Source of the DNA: Geobacteraceae bacterium | GTDB lineage: Bacteria > Desulfobacterota > Desulfuromonadia > Geobacterales > Geobacteraceae | Assembly: GCA_009773645.1 (NCBI GenBank) | Contig: WSYB01000011.1 | Span: 1 to 64,000, forward strand | Direction: 5' to 3' | DNA length: 64,000 bases | In this document: one piece after another, positions 54,031 through 63,879 of the stretch | Layout: the number at the start of each line of letters is the position of its first letter | Position numbering within the stretch: position 1 is the stretch's first letter | Notes under the pieces: generated by a model | The model's input: the letters and a program-made list of their open reading frames with translations, nothing else | The model's database searches: none | Told to the model about the DNA's origin: nothing | Position numbers and translations under genes: made by a program

Positions 54031-54215
54031 CACCATTATAAAATCCGGCACCGTCCGGAGCAGTACGAAAAGCCCTGAGAAATCGGGGCTTTTTCTTTTT
54101 GTTATCCTGGCGGTCCTATCCAGACCGGCACACGTTGCAGAGGATAGCAGCGGCGAACAGTCCCCCGCTGAAAAATCAGGGGGCGAATCGGGAATGTGAC
54201 TTCTGGCGGTGGTCA
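54031..54215 (+). repeat. 185-bp direct repeat, right island boundary
   Basis: Same sequence and length as 41596-41780, with scattered substitutions. It begins CACCATT, like the tRNA 3' end, and includes the GCCCTGAGAAATCGGGGCT terminator. Probable attR. The unexplained 53887-54030 shows no gene. Confidence 0.85.
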
Positions 54216-54264
54216 AAGTTGCAATCTTGAAAGCTGACACCAGCGGCCCCCTTGAAGATATTTG

Positions 54265-54292
54265 TTGCCATTTTGGCGTCACATGATATAGT
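54265..54292 (+). promoter_or_regulatory. Candidate promoter of tacAT
   Basis: TTGCCA (54265-54270), 16-bp spacer, TATAGT (54287-54292), then GTGTGTATCACGG, a possible operator start. About 57 nt before the tacA start. Confidence 0.55.
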
Positions 54293-54349
54293 GTGTATCA
54301 CGGATTCAGGATTGCCGATAGTAGAATTGGGACACACGGAGGTGATATC

Positions 54350-54628
54350 ATGGCACTCGTAAAAGCGGAGGAAAGGGTTCCGGCGCGTATGCCGCTTGCG
54401 GTTTATGAAAAGATCAGCGAAGCGGCAGCGGTTGTGGGAGCCACACTTAATCAATTTCTCGTTTCCGCGGCAATCGAGAAAGCAAATGCCATACTCGAGC
54501 AAGAGCGGGTGATTAATTTGAGCGCTAAATCAGCCAAGATTGTCTTTGACTTGATCGAGAACCCCCCGAAACCGAACAAACATCTAAAAAAGGCATTGCA
54601 AACACGGAAGGAACTGCTTTGCAAATAG
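54350..54628 (+). CDS. tacA: DUF1778 antitoxin TacA
   Basis: 92 aa from ATG 54350. Ribbon-helix-helix N-terminus (RVPARMPLAVYEKISEAAAV, GATLNQFLVSAAIEKA) and a C-terminal toxin-binding tail. Binds its own promoter and neutralises TacT. Overlaps tacT by 10 nt. Confidence 0.92.
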   Translation: MALVKAEERVPARMPLAVYEKISEAAAVVGATLNQFLVSAAIEKANAILEQERVINLSAKSAKIVFDLIENPPKPNKHLKKALQTRKELLCK

Positions 54629-55113
54629 TTCTCCTTACCCGCGATCATGACCGTGCTGGCTTCGATTGTGGCGTTTCTGAACTTAACCGCTTCCTGAAAG
54701 CGACTGCACGGCAGCATAACTACAAAGGAATCAGCAGAACCTTCGTATTGGTGGACGACGAGAACCCCAAGGTCATCCTGGGTTTTTTCACGCTCGCGAT
54801 CTGCGAGGTTAACATTAAAGACGTACCCGCTGCATTTGCAAAGAAATATCCTCCGCAACACGGCCTTCCCGCTGTTCGCCTTGCCCGACTGGCTGTCTCG
54901 GTTAAGGAGCGAGGCAAGAGATATGGAGAGGCCTTGCTTGGCGAAGCAGTTCATCGCACTGCAACGATTGCCGAGCAAGCAGGCTTGATCGGTCTCTTTG
55001 TGGATGCCAAGAATGAAGGTGCGAAGCAGTTTTACGAGAAGTACGGATTTATCAACACTGAAGGCCGACCGCGGCAGCTATTCTTACCAGTTGAAACGCT
55101 CTTACAGCTTTGA
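54619..55113 (+). CDS. tacT: GNAT-family toxin TacT
   Basis: 164 aa from TTG 54619. FDCGVSELNRFLKATARQHN, VRLARLAVSVKERGKRYG and GAKQFYEKYGFI are the GNAT toxin signatures. Such toxins acetylate aminoacyl-tRNA and halt translation. It lies outside the island repeats but only 400 nt beyond the right one. Confidence 0.92.
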   Translation: MQIVLLTRDHDRAGFDCGVSELNRFLKATARQHNYKGISRTFVLVDDENPKVILGFFTLAICEVNIKDVPAAFAKKYPPQHGLPAVRLARLAVSVKERGKRYGEALLGEAVHRTATIAEQAGLIGLFVDAKNEGAKQFYEKYGFINTEGRPRQLFLPVETLLQL

Positions 55114-55328
55114 TCAAAATAACATATCCCATTGGCCCTTTTTTCCCCAAAGTTGCAATCTTGCAAGCCTGACACCGGCGCTTCCTTTGACACCGGCGCC
55201 TCCTCTGGCGGCATGATGCTGGCGGGCGGCTTTTTTGTTTGTACAGGGGGCAACGGAAAAACAACATCGAAGAAGCTGCATCTTTGAGATTCCAAATTGG
55301 AATCTCAAAGCCGGAAAGTCGAGGTGCC

Positions 55329-55817
55329 GTGTCAGATAAACCATGGTGGAAAGGCTTGCGCGGCGAGTGGTATCTTATCGTTCAGGCTGGATTGTTTTTA
55401 CTGCTGGCTTTTGGGCCTCGCACGTTGCAGGGGTTGCCGGCATGGGGCTCTCCGTATACGTGGATTGGCTCCCTGGGAGGCAGCGTCCTGTTTTTGGCAG
55501 GCATCCTTCTTGCCGCAACCGGTGCGGTCAACCTGGGGAAGAATCTCACCCCGCTGCCGCGGCCGAAGGAGAATGCAAAGCTAATCGTAACGGGTGCGTA
55601 CGGGCTCGTGCGGCACCCCATTTACAGCGGTATAACGTTAATTGCCTTTGGCTGGGGATTGTGGCTGCACAGCTGGCTGACCATCGGTTACGCGCTGCTT
55701 CTCTTTGCCTTCTTCGACATCAAATCACGACGTGAAGAGCGCTGGCTGGAGGAGAAGTTCCCGGAATATGCCGCTTACCGCAAGCGCGTACGGAAGCTTA
55801 TCCCCTTCGTCTACTGA
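55329..55817 (+). CDS. ICMT-like / phospholipid methyltransferase family membrane protein
   Basis: 162 aa from GTG 55329 (GAGGTG upstream). Four or so membrane helices, with YGLVRHPIYSGITLIAFGW and EERWLEEKFPEYAAYRKRV typical of isoprenylcysteine methyltransferase-like enzymes. Substrate unknown. The in-frame TTG at 55239 lies in repeat DNA. Confidence 0.85.
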   Translation: MSDKPWWKGLRGEWYLIVQAGLFLLLAFGPRTLQGLPAWGSPYTWIGSLGGSVLFLAGILLAATGAVNLGKNLTPLPRPKENAKLIVTGAYGLVRHPIYSGITLIAFGWGLWLHSWLTIGYALLLFAFFDIKSRREERWLEEKFPEYAAYRKRVRKLIPFVY

Positions 55818-55919
55818 GGTAGTTTTACCGACCCATCGTAAACGAGGGGGTTTTTTGTGTTTAAACTTTAAATTATTACGGATAATATTCGACAAGATAA
55901 ACTAATCCATGGAGTTGTT

Positions 55920-57305
55920 TTGATTAACGAGGTGCGGAAAACCATAGAGGCGTACCGCCTTTTCGCCCCGGGGGATACGGTTGTTGTCGCCGTTTCCGGA
56001 GGCGCCGATTCGGTCGCCCTCCTGGATATCCTTGCGACGCTCAAGGATTTAAGGTTACGCCTGGTTGTCGCCCATCTCAATCACCGTCTGCGGGGTGAGG
56101 AATCGGACGGGGACGAGGCCTTTGTCAGGAGACTTGCCGAGAGGTACGGAGTGCCACTTGAGGTAAAGGCGGTGGATGTGAAGGAGCTGAGTCGGCAAAG
56201 AAGGCTTTCCCTGGAGGAAGCGGGGAGGGTGGCCCGTTATGCGTTCTTTGACGAGGTTGCCACCACGTATCGCGCCGATTCCGTAGCCCTCGCCCATCAT
56301 GCTGACGACCAGGCAGAGACGATACTGATGCGGCTTTTGCGGGGGGCTGCGGCCACCGGACTCTGCGGGATGTGGCCGAAGTCACGCAATGGCCGGTATG
56401 TCCGCCCGCTCCTCGGTGTCACCAAGGAGCATATTGAAGGGTATCTGAGAAGGAGTGGGCTTTCCTGCCGGGTCGACAGCACCAATACCGATACGAATTT
56501 TCTCCGCAACAGGGTTCGTCACGAGCTCATCCCCTATCTTGCGAGCTACAATCCCGCCGTAACCGAGAGGCTGGTTGCAACTGCCGAGGTTTTGGCTGCG
56601 GACGAGCTCCTGCTGGAAACGTTGACCGATCAGGCGTTTGCCCGCCATGGGGCAACGGATACAGGGAAAGTGGCCCTTTCCGGGGCCGGGGTGCGGGAAG
56701 AGCCACTGGGCGTGCGGCTCAGGCTGTATCGACGGGCTATACTCAATGTCAAAGGCGATCTGGCACGGATCGGTTTCAGACACCTGACGGATATCGACCG
56801 CCTCACCTTGTCGGCCAAGCCGCACGCAACCCTCTCCTTGCCCGATGGAGTCCTGGTCGCCAGAAGCTACGGCGAGGTTACTTTCTACCTTGCGGCAGAT
56901 GAATTGCCCTTTGCCCCATGCGAGTTTTTTTTGGAAGGGCCGGGGGTCTATACGCTGCCGGGAGGCGGGGCGCTCGTTGTTGAAAAGAGAGTCAGCGCCG
57001 ACCAATGGGAAGAGGCGCCTCGGGGGGTTGCCTATTTCGATCTTGATGCAGCGCCTTTCCCCTGGCTGGTCAGGAACTTCAGGGCGGGCGACCGCTTTTC
57101 ACCCCTCGGCATGGCCGGCAGCAAGAAGGTGAAGGACCTCTTTGTCGATGAAAAGATCCCCCGGGACCTCCGGCGCCGCGTGCCGCTTTTGTTCAGCGGC
57201 GAGAATCTGCTCTGGGTCTGCGGTGTAAGAGTCGCAGCTTGTGCCCGCCTGACCGGGATGACAAAAGCCGTCGTAAGGGCGGAAATTCATGATGTTGCTC
57301 CTTAA
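55920..57305 (+). CDS. tilS: tRNA(Ile)-lysidine synthetase
   Basis: 461 aa. ATP-pyrophosphatase motif VVAVSGGADSVALL, HLNHRLRGEESDGDE and HHADDQAET-type HADDQAETILMRLLRG. Modifies C34 of tRNA-Ile(CAT) to lysidine. A candidate CAT tRNA lies at 41524 in this window. TTG start at 55920. The C-terminal TilS domain is present. Confidence 0.95.
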   Translation: MINEVRKTIEAYRLFAPGDTVVVAVSGGADSVALLDILATLKDLRLRLVVAHLNHRLRGEESDGDEAFVRRLAERYGVPLEVKAVDVKELSRQRRLSLEEAGRVARYAFFDEVATTYRADSVALAHHADDQAETILMRLLRGAAATGLCGMWPKSRNGRYVRPLLGVTKEHIEGYLRRSGLSCRVDSTNTDTNFLRNRVRHELIPYLASYNPAVTERLVATAEVLAADELLLETLTDQAFARHGATDTGKVALSGAGVREEPLGVRLRLYRRAILNVKGDLARIGFRHLTDIDRLTLSAKPHATLSLPDGVLVARSYGEVTFYLAADELPFAPCEFFLEGPGVYTLPGGGALVVEKRVSADQWEEAPRGVAYFDLDAAPFPWLVRNFRAGDRFSPLGMAGSKKVKDLFVDEKIPRDLRRRVPLLFSGENLLWVCGVRVAACARLTGMTKAVVRAEIHDVAP

Positions 57306-57381
57306 ACTACTTGTAAAACATCAGCTCTTATGGTACTTTTCCCAACGTTAAAGCGTTTGTATATCGAACATACAACAGAAT

Positions 57382-57415
57382 GCGCAGCGGCCCCTTTCCT
57401 GATTGACCGCTGCGC
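57382..57415 (+). terminator. Hairpin between tilS and ftsH
   Basis: GCGCAGCGG / CCGCTGCGC 9-bp stem with a 16-nt loop, no long T-run. Possible attenuator or processing site rather than a full terminator. Confidence 0.45.
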
Positions 57416-57436
57416 TCCACTATCACGGGGGTAACC

Positions 57437-59266
57437 TTGAACCAGTTTTATAAAAACCTAGCGCTCTGGCTTGTTATCAGTCTGATGATGATCCTCCTCT
57501 TCAACCTTTTCAACAAGCCGAAACCGTCCCAGGAGAGGCTGAACTACAGTGAATTCATCACCGCCGTGGATGCTGGCAAAGTCAGCTCCGTCACCATCCA
57601 GGGAAATGAAGTCATCGGCAAATTCAGCGACGGCAAGGAGTTCAGAAGCTACAAACCTTCAGACGCCACGCTTTCGGCAAAACTGCTGGAGAAGAAAATC
57701 TCCGTCGCTGCAAGGCCCGAAGAAGAAAAATTCTCATGGTTTTCCATCTTCATCTCCTGGTTCCCGCTCATCCTACTGGTCGGAGTCTGGATCTTTTTCA
57801 TGCGTCAGATGCAGGCCGGGGGAGGGAAGGCAATGTCCTTCGGCAAGAGCCGCGCCAAGCTCCTGACCGAAACGCAGGGGAGAATAACGTTTGAAGACGT
57901 GGCCGGCATTGAAGAGGCCAAGGAGGAGCTTGAGGAGATCATTTCGTTTCTCAAGGAACCGAAGAAATTCACCAAACTGGGTGGCCGGATTCCCAAGGGT
58001 GTCTTGCTGATGGGTCCTCCGGGAACCGGTAAGACCCTTCTGGCACGGGCGATTGCCGGGGAGGCGGGGGTGCCGTTCTTCTCCATTTCCGGTTCCGACT
58101 TTGTGGAGATGTTTGTCGGGGTAGGGGCCAGCCGGGTACGCGACCTGTTCGTTCAGGGGAAAAAGAGCGCCCCCTGCATCATATTTATCGATGAGATCGA
58201 CGCCGTGGGGCGCCACCGCGGCGCCGGCCTGGGGGGAGGTCACGACGAGCGCGAACAGACTTTGAACCAGTTGCTGGTGGAGATGGACGGTTTTGAGTCC
58301 AATGAGGGGGTAATCCTGATCGCTGCCACCAACCGTCCCGATGTGCTCGATCCGGCGCTCATGCGGCCGGGGCGTTTTGACCGGCAGGTGGTGGTGCCTC
58401 GCCCCGATGTGAAAGGGCGGGAGATGATCCTGAAGGTCCATGTCAAGAAAACCCCCCTTGCGCCGGGCGTGGATATGGGCGTCATTGCCAGAGGCACTCC
58501 CGGATTTTCCGGGGCCGATCTCGCCAATGTGGTTAACGAGGCGGCGCTCCTGGCGGCGCGCAAGGATAAGAGCATGGTTGATATGCAGGACTTTGACGAC
58601 GCCAAGGACAAGGTTCTTATGGGTGTGGAGCGCCGCAGCATGGTGATTTCCGAAGAGGAGAAAAAGAATACCGCCTACCATGAGGCCGGACATACCCTTG
58701 TGGCAAAGCTCATCCCCGGCACCGACCCTATCCACAAGGTTTCCATAATCCCCCGGGGACGGGCGCTCGGCGTCACCATGCAGCTTCCCATCGAGGACAA
58801 GCACAGCTATTCCAAGGAGTCGCTTCTCAACAGGATTGCCGTGCTCATGGGGGGAAGGGCCGCCGAAGAGATCATCTTCAATGCCATGACCACCGGCGCC
58901 GGCAACGATATCGAACGGGCAACCGAGATTGCCAGAAAAATGGTCTGTGAGTGGGGGATGAGCGATAAGCTTGGGCCGGTCAGTTTCGGCAAGAAAGATG
59001 AGCAGATATTCCTCGGCCGTGAAATGGCCACCCAAAAGAATTACAGCGAGGCCACTGCGATCGAGATCGATACGGAACTCAGGCGGATTGTGGACGAAAA
59101 CTACGCCCGCGCCAAACAGCTCCTCACCGACAAGATCGATATTCTCCACCGGATTTCCAAGGAACTCATCGTCAAGGAGAATCTGTCCGGCGCTGAGGTG
59201 GAGAGGATAGTCAAAGGGGAGGACGGGGCTTCTTCTCCGGCTGAAGCCGAGGGTGCTCCTGCATAA
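57437..59266 (+). CDS. ftsH: ATP-dependent zinc metalloprotease FtsH
   Basis: 609 aa. Two N-terminal membrane helices, AAA+ module with Walker [21 protein letters not shown] and SRH region [20 protein letters not shown], and metalloprotease HEAGH. Degrades membrane and regulatory proteins. TTG start after GGGGGTAACC. Its stop shares a base with folP (TAATG). Confidence 0.97.
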   Translation: MNQFYKNLALWLVISLMMILLFNLFNKPKPSQERLNYSEFITAVDAGKVSSVTIQGNEVIGKFSDGKEFRSYKPSDATLSAKLLEKKISVAARPEEEKFSWFSIFISWFPLILLVGVWIFFMRQMQAGGGKAMSFGKSRAKLLTETQGRITFEDVAGIEEAKEELEEIISFLKEPKKFTKLGGRIPKGVLLMGPPGTGKTLLARAIAGEAGVPFFSISGSDFVEMFVGVGASRVRDLFVQGKKSAPCIIFIDEIDAVGRHRGAGLGGGHDEREQTLNQLLVEMDGFESNEGVILIAATNRPDVLDPALMRPGRFDRQVVVPRPDVKGREMILKVHVKKTPLAPGVDMGVIARGTPGFSGADLANVVNEAALLAARKDKSMVDMQDFDDAKDKVLMGVERRSMVISEEEKKNTAYHEAGHTLVAKLIPGTDPIHKVSIIPRGRALGVTMQLPIEDKHSYSKESLLNRIAVLMGGRAAEEIIFNAMTTGAGNDIERATEIARKMVCEWGMSDKLGPVSFGKKDEQIFLGREMATQKNYSEATAIEIDTELRRIVDENYARAKQLLTDKIDILHRISKELIVKENLSGAEVERIVKGEDGASSPAEAEGAPA

Positions 59267-60483
59267 TGGCCTGTTCCGTAAGGCGACTGGTCATAAACTC
59301 TCTGGCCGACGCCGAGCGGGAACTGGCGGCGATCAATGCAGACCCTTTCAGCATTCGTAACCTGGGACCGAAGATGCTCCACCGTCTGCTTCTGGTCGAA
59401 GGAGTCGGCTGTGAGGAAGGAAATATCCTCAAGCAGGAGATCCTCGCCATGGGTGGTGATGCAGCGGTTACCAGGGGAGCTCCCGAGTGCGGCATTCTCC
59501 GGTCCGATGTTATTATCATGGGGACGGAAAAACAACTGAGGAGGCTCTGCAGCACGCTTTTACACCATCCCCTCGGCTTCTCAATCCTGGCAGCAGAGAT
59601 CATAAAGCTTCTGGATACGGAAGCCAACCCTCCGAAAACCTGGCAGATCGGCAGACGGACCCTCGATTTCTCCCGGCAGGGCTGCGTCATGGGGATACTC
59701 AATGTGACCCCTGACTCCTTTTCCGACGGCAACCGTTTTTCCGATGTCGATAGGGCGGTTGAGCGCGCCCTGGAGATGGAGGCGGAGGGAGCCGATATAA
59801 TCGACATCGGGGGGGAGAGTACCCGACCCTTTGCCCCGCCGGTTGATGAGCGGGAGGAGCTTACGCGGGTCATGCCCGTTCTCGAGAGACTTGCCGGCCT
59901 GTTGAAAATTCCCGTTTCCATTGACACGTATAAATCAGCAGTGGCCAGAGAGGCCCTTGCAGCGGGGGCCGAGATCGTAAACGATATCAGTGCCCTCACG
60001 TTTGACGAACGGATGGCGGGAGTTGTGGCTGGTGCGGGCGCCGGCCTGGTTTTGATGCACACACGGGGCAAACCTTCCGACATGCAGAAGGATACCGCCT
60101 ACGGCTCAATAATTGCCGAAATAACGGCATCTTTGAATAAATTGCTTGCCATGGCGGAATCTGCCGGGATTGCGGCTGAGCGAATCGTTGTCGACCCCGG
60201 CATAGGCTTTGGTAAAAGCGCCGAGGGAAATCTGGAAATAGTGAGACGGCTGGCGGAGTTTTCCGTGCTGGGACGCCCGATAATGGTAGGTATTTCGCGG
60301 AAGTCTTTCATTGGAAAGGTTCTGGGACGAGAGGTGGGGGAGAGGGCATTCGGCACGGCGGCAGCTGTGGCCGTCGCCCTGGCCAACGGTGCTTCAATTT
60401 TCAGGGTTCATGACGTTAAAGAGATGCGGGATGTGGTGGATATGGCAACGGCGCTTTTAAGCCCGGCGGCTGAATCTGTATAG
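59266..60483 (+). CDS. folP: Dihydropteroate synthase with N-terminal extension
   Basis: 405 aa; the catalytic TIM barrel occupies about residues 135-400 (MGILNVTPDSFSDGNRF, DIIDIGGESTRPFAPP, VDPGIGFGKSAEGNLE). The first 130 residues (LADAERELAAINADPFSIRN, MLHRLLLVEGVGC) are extra to the basic enzyme and are found in related bacteria. Makes dihydropteroate in folate synthesis. Coupled to ftsH. Confidence 0.95.
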   Translation: MACSVRRLVINSLADAERELAAINADPFSIRNLGPKMLHRLLLVEGVGCEEGNILKQEILAMGGDAAVTRGAPECGILRSDVIIMGTEKQLRRLCSTLLHHPLGFSILAAEIIKLLDTEANPPKTWQIGRRTLDFSRQGCVMGILNVTPDSFSDGNRFSDVDRAVERALEMEAEGADIIDIGGESTRPFAPPVDEREELTRVMPVLERLAGLLKIPVSIDTYKSAVAREALAAGAEIVNDISALTFDERMAGVVAGAGAGLVLMHTRGKPSDMQKDTAYGSIIAEITASLNKLLAMAESAGIAAERIVVDPGIGFGKSAEGNLEIVRRLAEFSVLGRPIMVGISRKSFIGKVLGREVGERAFGTAAAVAVALANGASIFRVHDVKEMRDVVDMATALLSPAAESV

Positions 60484-60552
60484 CCATGGCAATTGGAAAG
60501 TATTACGCTGCAATTATTTCCTGCCGAAACCTTATGCGCCCTGGTGTGACGG

Positions 60553-61320
60553 ATGACCGACTTTCTGCAAAATTCCGGCTGGCTGCTCGATCTGCTGGAT
60601 ATAGCACTGGTAGCTTTTCTTATTTACCGCTTTCTCCTTTTGCTTAAGGGGACGGTAACGTCCCGTCTTCTCCTTGGTCTTGCCGTACTGCTCCTCTCTT
60701 ATGTCATCTCCCACGTTACCGGAGTTCAAACTTTAAGCTGGCTTCTCGATAACCTCTTTGGTTCCGTAATCCTCCTCCTGGTCATTATATTTCAGCATGA
60801 CATCCGCCGGGCGCTTGTTACCATAAGACGCAACCGTGCCGCCCCGGAGCTTGACAAGGAAGAAGGGGGTGAGATCATCGAGGAGCTGGTTGCCGCAACC
60901 GAGGCGCTGGCAGTCAAAAAGATCGGCGCTCTGATCGTGATCGAGAGGGGGATGTCCATTGACAGTTTTCTGGCGGTAGGCACCGAGATCGACGCCAAGG
61001 TTACCAGTGAACTGATTACCTCAATCTTTCTCCCTTACTCCCCGATCCATGACGGAGCGGTCATCATCCAGAAGGGGAAGTTGACCAAGGCGGGCTGCTT
61101 TCTTCCCCTTACCCAGAATCCGGAGATAAGCAAGGCGCTCGGTACCCGTCACAGGGCTGCAATCGGCCTCTCTGAAATTGTGGATGCCGTGGTGGTTGTG
61201 GTTTCCGAGGAGACCGGCAAAATATCGGTGGCGGTCGGTGGCCGGATAACCCGCGACCTGGAGCTCAACACGCTTCGTAAAGTGTTGAAGCGCCTTCTGG
61301 AGCCCCGGTGGCTGAAATGA
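60553..61320 (+). CDS. cdaA: Diadenylate cyclase CdaA
   Basis: 255 aa. N-terminal membrane helices then a DAC domain with YSPIHDGAVIIQKGKLTKAG and RHRAAIGLSEIVDAVVVVVS (DGA and RHR motifs). Makes c-di-AMP from two ATP. Followed by cdaR and glmM, the classic operon. A possible c-di-AMP hydrolase is encoded at 3332. Confidence 0.96.
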   Translation: MTDFLQNSGWLLDLLDIALVAFLIYRFLLLLKGTVTSRLLLGLAVLLLSYVISHVTGVQTLSWLLDNLFGSVILLLVIIFQHDIRRALVTIRRNRAAPELDKEEGGEIIEELVAATEALAVKKIGALIVIERGMSIDSFLAVGTEIDAKVTSELITSIFLPYSPIHDGAVIIQKGKLTKAGCFLPLTQNPEISKALGTRHRAAIGLSEIVDAVVVVVSEETGKISVAVGGRITRDLELNTLRKVLKRLLEPRWLK

Positions 61321-61700
61321 GCTTACACGACATGCTTTTCAAAAATCTTGGTCTCAAGGCGCTGTCGCTTCTGCTGGCGGTTGTGCTCTGGCTGTTTGTG
61401 ACCCTTGAGAAGGAGTCGGAGGTCGATGTTACGGTCCCGGTGATCCTGAAAAACCTTTCTCCGGGACTTGCCGTTGCCGGCAAACCGCCGTCCCGGATCG
61501 ATGTCAGAATAGCCGGCTCAAAAATCCTGATGTTGAGGATGAGGCCTGATCGGATCACGGTGCCTTTGGACCTGAAAGGCGTTAACGAGGGAACCGTGGT
61601 GTTTTCCGCACTGGAAAGGGCTCTCCGCCTCTCTCCGGGGGTGCGGGTGATAAGGGTTTATCCTTCGACCATTGAGTTGAAGCTGGTAAAATCCAGGTAA
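61317..61700 (+). CDS. cdaR: YbbR/CdaR-like regulator of CdaA
   Basis: 127 aa from ATG 61317, overlapping the cdaA stop. One membrane helix (LKALSLLLAVVLWLFVTLEK) and a single YbbR-like domain. CdaR proteins usually carry three to four YbbR repeats; this one is short, like other deltaproteobacterial versions. Confidence 0.88.
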   Translation: MSLHDMLFKNLGLKALSLLLAVVLWLFVTLEKESEVDVTVPVILKNLSPGLAVAGKPPSRIDVRIAGSKILMLRMRPDRITVPLDLKGVNEGTVVFSALERALRLSPGVRVIRVYPSTIELKLVKSR

Positions 61701-61755
61701 TGTCACGTTGAGTGGTGACTTACCGACTTAAACATGCAATTAACGGAGGTGAAGG

Positions 61756-63111
61756 ATGAAAAAACTGTTTGGAACCGATGGAGTCCGGGGAGTGGCGAAT
61801 GTCCACCCCATGACCACGGAAATGGCCATGCAGCTTGGCAGGGCTGCGGCCTATATATTCAAGAACGGCCACAAAAGGCACCGGATTGTTATCGGCAAGG
61901 ACACGCGCCTTTCCGGCTATATGATTGAAAATGCCCTGGTCGCGGGGATCTGTTCCATGGGGGTGGACGTGCTGATTGTGGGGCCCCTCCCCACTCCGGG
62001 GATTGCCAACATCACTTCATCCATGCGGGCCGATGCGGGGGTCGTCATATCCGCTTCCCACAATCAGTTTCAAGACAATGGGATCAAGTTTTTTTGCAAA
62101 GACGGGTTCAAACTACCCGATGAGATGGAACTCAAGATTGAGGAATTGATATTCTCCAAGAAAATCGATTCGCTCCGGCCCATTGCCACCGAGGTGGGGA
62201 AGGCCTATCGGATCGACGATGCCGTCGGCCGCTATGTGGTGTTTCTGAAAAGCACCTTTCCGAAGGAGCTGGATCTCACGGGGATGAAGATCGTACTTGA
62301 TTGCGCCAACGGAGCGGCTTACAAGGTGGCGCCGGCGGTGCTGGAAGAGTTGGGAGCCGAGGTGATTCCACTGGGCGTAAAGCCTAACGGCACCAATATC
62401 AATGCCGGTTGCGGCTCTCTCCATCCGGAGGTGATCAGCGAAGCGGTCACGGAGCACCGGGCCGACCTGGGGATCGCTCTCGACGGCGATGCGGACCGGG
62501 TGATTTTTGTGGACGAATTCGGGAACGAGGTGGACGGCGACCATATCATGGCCATCTGCGCCACGGATATGCTGAAGAGCAAGAAGCTGCGGAAAAACAC
62601 CGTGGTGGCAACGGTTATGAGCAACATGGGGCTCGATATCGCCGTGAAAAAAGCGGGGGGGAAGGTAGTAAAGACTGCCGTGGGAGACCGCTATGTGGTG
62701 GAGGAGATGCTCAAAGGGGGATACAATCTGGGTGGAGAGCAGTCCGGCCATATGATTTTCCTCGACCACAATACCACCGGCGACGGCGTCCAGACGGCCC
62801 TGCAGGTGCTGGCCATCATGCGGAGAAAAAACCGGACCCTCTCGGAACTGGCGGAGGTGATGATCCCCCTCCCCCAGGTCTTGGTCAATGTCCGGGTTGC
62901 GGAAAAGAAGGACATCATGTCCATTCCCGAGGTGGCAGAACTGGTGAAGGGAATCGAGGAGAACCTGAAGGACGAAGGGCGCATTCTGATCCGTTATTCC
63001 GGGACAGAGCCCCTTTTGCGTATCATGCTGGAAGGGCAGGACAAGTACCAGATTACCGGGTGGGGCAAAGAGATTGCGGACCTGGTTGAGAAGAAGATGG
63101 GAGGTAAGTGA
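61756..63111 (+). CDS. glmM: Phosphoglucosamine mutase
   Basis: 451 aa. [17 protein letters not shown], active serine in [19 protein letters not shown], metal loop LDGDADR and C-terminal [12 protein letters not shown]. Makes glucosamine-1-phosphate for cell-wall precursors. ATG 61756 after ACGGAGGTGAAGG. Conserved third member of the cdaA operon. Confidence 0.97.
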   Translation: MKKLFGTDGVRGVANVHPMTTEMAMQLGRAAAYIFKNGHKRHRIVIGKDTRLSGYMIENALVAGICSMGVDVLIVGPLPTPGIANITSSMRADAGVVISASHNQFQDNGIKFFCKDGFKLPDEMELKIEELIFSKKIDSLRPIATEVGKAYRIDDAVGRYVVFLKSTFPKELDLTGMKIVLDCANGAAYKVAPAVLEELGAEVIPLGVKPNGTNINAGCGSLHPEVISEAVTEHRADLGIALDGDADRVIFVDEFGNEVDGDHIMAICATDMLKSKKLRKNTVVATVMSNMGLDIAVKKAGGKVVKTAVGDRYVVEEMLKGGYNLGGEQSGHMIFLDHNTTGDGVQTALQVLAIMRRKNRTLSELAEVMIPLPQVLVNVRVAEKKDIMSIPEVAELVKGIEENLKDEGRILIRYSGTEPLLRIMLEGQDKYQITGWGKEIADLVEKKMGGK

Positions 63112-63113
63112 AA

Positions 63114-63833
63114 ATGGCCAGACTTGGGGTTAACATCGACCATGTGGCCACCATTCGCCAGGCACGGGGCGGGATGGAGCCTGACCCGGTAGCGGCAGCT
63201 GCCATAGCTGAACTGGCGGGCGCAGACGGTATCACCATCCATCTGCGCGAGGACCGCCGCCACATCCAGGACCGGGACCTGAAAATTCTGCGCCAGACGG
63301 TCCGGACCAGGCTCAATCTTGAGATGGCCGCTGCCGGAGAGATGATAAACATCGCTCTCGCTGTGAAGCCGGACATGTGTACCCTTGTGCCGGAAAAGCG
63401 CCAGGAGCTGACCACTGAGGGGGGGCTTGATGTCCGGATCAACATGGAAAGCATTGCCGGTGCCGTGGACAGGCTCCAGGGGGGGGGCGTGATAGTTTCC
63501 CTGTTCATAGATCCGGACCCGGACCAGGTAAAGGCAGCCAATAAGGTTGGCGCGGATTATGTTGAGATACACACCGGCTCGTTCGCCGAGTCAAAGGATT
63601 GGAAGAGCGAAGAGCAGGAACTGCGCAAGATCGAAAACGCCGTTAAGCTTGCCGCCAAGCTCGGGATGGGGGTAAATGCCGGGCATGGCCTTAATTACTC
63701 CAACATCAAAAAGATGGCGTCCCTGGGAGGGATCGAAGAGTTCAACATCGGTCATGCAATCATCTCTCGGGCGGTGCTGGTCGGCCTTGAAAGGGCGGTA
63801 AAGGACATGGTGGAGCTGGTGAAGTACGCTTAA
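63114..63833 (+). CDS. pdxJ: Pyridoxine 5'-phosphate synthase
   Basis: 239 aa from ATG 63114. [32 protein letters not shown], and [12 protein letters not shown]-like loop near the end. Condenses amino-acetone phosphate with deoxyxylulose phosphate. The start is 3 bp past the glmM stop. Confidence 0.97.
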   Translation: MARLGVNIDHVATIRQARGGMEPDPVAAAAIAELAGADGITIHLREDRRHIQDRDLKILRQTVRTRLNLEMAAAGEMINIALAVKPDMCTLVPEKRQELTTEGGLDVRINMESIAGAVDRLQGGGVIVSLFIDPDPDQVKAANKVGADYVEIHTGSFAESKDWKSEEQELRKIENAVKLAAKLGMGVNAGHGLNYSNIKKMASLGGIEEFNIGHAIISRAVLVGLERAVKDMVELVKYA

Positions 63834-63879
63834 CGGCACCGGGGATTGCTTGTCTCACGGCTTTTGACAGGAGTTGAAC

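Noticed and set aside
57773-59149. 458-aa minus-strand frame opposite ftsH
   Set aside because: Antisense shadow. FtsH motifs on the plus strand are unambiguous.
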